The translations under genes were made by a program, and so were the position numbers. A DNA stretch of 64,000 nucleotides from assembly GCF_051020955.1 (NCBI RefSeq), contig NW_027476714.1:1-64000 (forward strand), read 5' to 3'. The DNA is from Megalopta genalis (taxonomy: Eukaryota > Arthropoda > Insecta > Hymenoptera > Halictidae). The notes under the pieces were generated by a model, which did not search any database, was not told the origin of the DNA, and worked only from the letters and a program-made list of their open reading frames with translations. Numbering within the stretch: position 1 is the first letter of the stretch; each line of letters starts with the position of its first letter. Below are positions 60,831-64,000 of the stretch, piece by piece.

Positions 60831-63800
60831 TTGAAGTCAAATCATGTGTTTCCCTTGGGTGTGAAGCTAAATCGTTTGTTTCGCATGCAGCTGAAGCAAA
60901 TTCATGTGTATCACAAGTATTTGAAGCTGAACCATTTGTTTCGTATGGATTTGAAGTTAAATCATGTGTTACGCTTTGATTTAAAGCTCACTCGTTTGTT
61001 TCCCCTGCATTTGAAGCTATATCACTTATATCGCAAGTATACGAAGCTAAATAATTTGTGTCGCATGGATTTGAAGCTAAGCCTTCTATTTCGCATTGAT
61101 TTGAAGCTAAATCATGTGTTTTGCTTGGATTTGAAGCTAACTCGTTTGTTTCGCATGCAGTTGAAGCTAAATCATGTATATCACAAGTATCTGAAGCTAA
61201 ACCATTTGTTTCGCATGGAGTTGAAGTTAAATCACGTGTTACGCTTGGATCTAAAGCTAACTCGTTTGTTTCGCCTGCATTTGAAGCTTGATCACTTATA
61301 TCGCAAATATATGAAGCTAAATAATTTGTGTTGCATGGATTTGATGCTAAGCCTTCTACTTCGCATTGATTTGAAGCTAAATCGTGTGTTTCGCTTGGAT
61401 TTGAAGCTAACTCGTTTGTTTCGCATGCAGCTGAAGCTAAATCATGTACATCACAAGTATTTGAAGCTAAACGATTTGTTTCGCATGGATTTGAAGGTAA
61501 ATCTTCTACTTCGCATTGATTTGAAGTTAAATCATGTGTTACGCTTGGATTTGAAGATCACTCGTGTGTTTCGCCTGCATTTGGAGCTATATCACTTATA
61601 TCGCAAGTATAAGAAGCTAAATAATTTGTGTTGCATGGATTTGATGGTAAGCCTTCTACTTCGCATTGATTTGAAGTTAAATCATGTGTTTCCCTTGTGT
61701 GTGAAGCTAAATCGTTTGTTTCGCATGCAGCTGAAGCAAATTCATGTGTATCACAAGTATTTGAAGCTGAACCATTTGTTTCGCATGGATTTGAATGTAA
61801 ATCTTCTACTTCGCATTGATTTGAATTTAAATCACGTGTTACGCTTGGATTTAAAGCTCACTCGTTTGTTTCGCCTGCATTAGAAGCTTTATCACTTATA
61901 TCGCAAGTATAAGAAGCTAAATAATTTGTGTTGCATGGATTTGAAGCTAAACCATTTGTTTCGCATGGATTTGAAGTTAAATCACGTGTTACGCTTGGAT
62001 TTGAAGATCACTCGTTTGTTTCGTCTGCATTTGAAGCTATATCACTTATATCGCAAGTATACGAAGCTAAATAATTTGTGTCGCATGGATTTGAAGCTAA
62101 GCCTTCTATTTCGCATTGATTTGAAGCTAAATCATGTGTTTCACTTGGATTTGAAGCTAACTCGTTTGTTTCGCATGCAGTTGAAGCTAAATCATGTATA
62201 TCACAAGTATCTAAAGCTAAACCATTTGTTTCGCATGGATTTGAAGGTAAATCTTCTACTTCGCATTGATTTGAAGTTAAATCATGTGTTACACTTGGAT
62301 TTAAAGCTCACTCGTTTGTTTCGCCTGCATTTGAAGCTTTATCACTTATATCGCAAGTATAAGAAGCTAAATAATTTGTGTTGCATGGATTTGATGCTAA
62401 GTCTTCTACTTCGCATTGATTTGAAGCTAAATCATGTGTTTCGCTTGGATTTGAAGCTAACTCGTTTGTTTCGCATGCAGCTGAAGCTAAATCATGTATA
62501 TCACAAGTATTTGAAGCTAAACCAATTGTTTCGCATGGATTTGAAGTTAAATCACGTGTTACGCTTGGATTTGAAGATCACTCGTTTGTTTCGTCTGCAT
62601 TTGAAGCTATATCACTTATATCGCAAGTATACGAAGCTAAATAATTTGTGTCGCATGGATTTGAAGCTAAGCCTGCTATTTCGCATTGATTTGAAGCTAA
62701 ATCATGTGTTTCGCTTGGATTTGAAGCTAACTCGTTTGTTTCGCATGCAGCTGAAGCTAAATCATGTATATCCCAAGTATTTGAAGCTAAACCATTTGTT
62801 TCGTATGGATTTGAAGGTAAATCTTCTACTTCGCATTGATTTGAAGTTAAATCATGTGTTACGCTTGGATTTGAAGATCACTCGTGTGTTTCGCCTGCAT
62901 TTGAAGCTATATCACTTATATCGCAAGTTTAAGAAGCTAAATACTTTGTGTTGCATGGATTTGATGCTAAGCCTTCTACTTCGCATTGATTTGAAGCTAA
63001 ATCATGTGTTTCGCTTGGATTTGAAGCTATCTCGTTTGTTTCGCATGCAGCTGAAGCTAATTCATGTATATCACAAGTATTTGAAGCTACACCATTTGTT
63101 TCGCATGGATTTGAAGGTAAATCTTCTACTTCGCATTGATTTGAAGTTAAATCATGTGTTACGCTTGGATTTGAAGATCACTCGTGTGTTTCGCCTGCAT
63201 TTGAAGCTATATCACTTATATCGCAAGTATAAGAAGCTAAATAATTTGTGTTGCATGGATTTGATGGTAAGCCTTCTACTTCGCATTGATTTGACGTTAA
63301 ATCATGTGTTTCCCTTGGGTGTGAAGCTAAATCGTTTGTTTCGAATGCAGCTGAAGCAAATTCATGTGTATCACAAGTATTTGAAGCTGAACCATTTGTT
63401 TCGCATGGATTTGAAATTAAATCGCGTGTTACGCTTGGATTTGAAGATCACTCGTTTGTTTCGTCTATATCACTATATCGCAGCTATAGTGATAGATATA
63501 TCACTTATATCGCAAGTATACGAAGCTAAATAATTAGTGTCGCATGGATTTGAAGCTAAGCCTTCTATTTCGCATTGATTTGAAGCTAAATCATGTGTTT
63601 CACTTGAATTTGAAGCTAACTCGTTTGTTTCGCATGCAGTTGAAGCTAAATCATGTATATCACAAGTATCTGAAGCTCAACGATTTGTTTCGCATGCATT
63701 TGATGGTAAATCTTCTACTTCGCATTGATTTGAAGTTAAATCATGTGTTACGCTTGGATTTGAAGCTAACTCGTTTGTTTCGCATGCAGCTGAAGCTAAA

Positions 63801-64000
63801 TCATGTATATCACAAGTATTTGAAGCTAAACCATTTGTTTCGCATGGATTTGAAGTTAAATCACGTGTTGCGCTTGGATTTGAAGATCACTCGTTTGTTT
63901 CGTCTGCATTTGAAGCTATATCACTTATATCGCAAGTATACGAAGCTAAATAATTTGTGTCGCATGGATTTGAAGCTAAGCCTGCTATTTCGCATTGATT
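60831..64000 (+). repeat. Satellite block F, return of block B-type HORs
   Basis: CCCTTGGGTGTGAA haplotypes reappear near 60851, 61690 (as CCCTTGTGTGTGAA) and 63311. GAAGCTAAGCCTTC unit 1, GATCACTCGTGTG unit 8 and the hairpin cassette also return, as in block B about 50 kb to the left. The array continues off the right edge in units 1 and 2. Confidence 0.75.
63468..63494. repeat. Hairpin-forming inverted repeat, copy 5, 54 kb from copy 2
   Basis: The arms are perfect (63468-63477 and 63485-63494) and the loop is TCGCAGC. The flanks match the block B cassette at a constant offset of 54213 from copy 2, including the ACTTTGTG unit 10, the GACGTTAAATC unit and the CCCTTGGGTGTGAA haplotype. The hairpin therefore moved together with at least 0.6 kb of flanking satellite. 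Confidence 0.85.

Larger units (their letters stand above)
1..64000 (+). repeat. 64-kb satellite array, 30-bp unit in 300-bp higher-order repeats
   Basis: Every part of the window is built from a 30-bp unit whose consensus core is GATTTGAAGCTAAATC, followed by a variable middle and a TTTCGCATG, TTTCGCTTG or TTTCGCATT end. Ten unit types recur in fixed order, giving a 300-bp period seen in the recurrence of markers such as GCTAAATAATTTGTG. All copies have the same orientation and I saw no inversion. No non-repeat DNA longer than a short indel interrupts the array, and it is cut off at both window edges (starting within unit 4, ending at the start of unit 2). This is the structure of a eukaryotic satellite with higher-order repeats. 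The organism and chromosomal position cannot be read from the sequence. Confidence 0.97.

Noticed and set aside
139..63533. Dozens of plus-strand open frames of 60 to 2,489 codons as protein-coding genes
   Set aside because: All are the same decapeptide repeat produced by a 3n-bp satellite. Starts and ends coincide with copied stops and indels, the longest open with TTG or GTG rather than ATG, and no frame has a non-repeat domain. I kept the six longest as 'other' for the reader.
1..64000. CRISPR array
   Set aside because: The units are contiguous with no unique spacers between constant repeats. Variation is spread through the unit and recurs in a fixed ten-unit order.
1..64000. CENP-B box in the TTTCGC segment
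   Set aside because: TTCG is present, but the required A after four bases and the CGGG half are missing in the consensus units, which read TTCGCATGG or TTCGCTTGG.
1..64000. Bacterial giant repeat (adhesin-like) gene
   Set aside because: No ribosome binding sites, signal peptide, anchor or flanking operon. Stops and frameshifts are frequent and copied, and the array covers the whole window with HOR structure typical of eukaryotic satellites.

Overview
The whole 64 kb window is one uninterrupted tandem-repeat (satellite) array. I found no unique-sequence gene, RNA gene, CRISPR array, transposon or replication origin in it. The array already runs at base 1 and still runs at base 64000, always in the same orientation. 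This points to a eukaryotic heterochromatic, centromeric or subtelomeric satellite. The species cannot be told from the sequence. The consensus unit is about 37% G+C.

The array is nested. The basic unit is 30 bp, with core GATTTGAAGCTAAATC followed by a TTTCGC-type end. Ten diverged unit types (called 1 to 10 here) follow each other in fixed order to make a 300-bp higher-order repeat (HOR); 36089-36388 is a clean example. Units 1-5 and 6-10 pair one to one by shared diagnostic bases, so the HOR itself arose from a 150-bp, five-unit block. The window holds roughly 2,100 units, or about 210 HOR equivalents. Some HORs are expanded or contracted by 150-bp steps through hybrid units (8/3, 4/9, 5/10).

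The layout is a mosaic of HOR subfamilies, with approximate boundaries: A (1-4.9 kb), B with a hairpin cassette (4.9-13.3 kb), A' and B' (13.3-21.5 kb, re-copied from A and B), C (21.5-39 kb), D (39-50.9 kb, marked by a recurrent 1-bp deletion), E (50.9-60.8 kb) and F (60.8-64 kb, B-like, hairpin again). Many segments of 0.3-1.3 kb are near-identical copies lying 0.3 to 54 kb apart. This is the pattern expected of unequal exchange, amplification and gene conversion.

Because 30 is a multiple of 3 and the consensus lacks stops in three of the six frames, very long open frames appear. The longest is 2,489 codons, at 50781-58250. I judge these to be by-products of the period. The frames are cut by repeated stop mutations and 1-, 7- and 19-bp frameshifts that were copied along with the repeats. 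The longest ones begin at TTG or GTG just after a stop rather than at ATG. They contain nothing but the 10-residue repeat and neighbouring repeat frames. I therefore list them as 'other', not as CDS.
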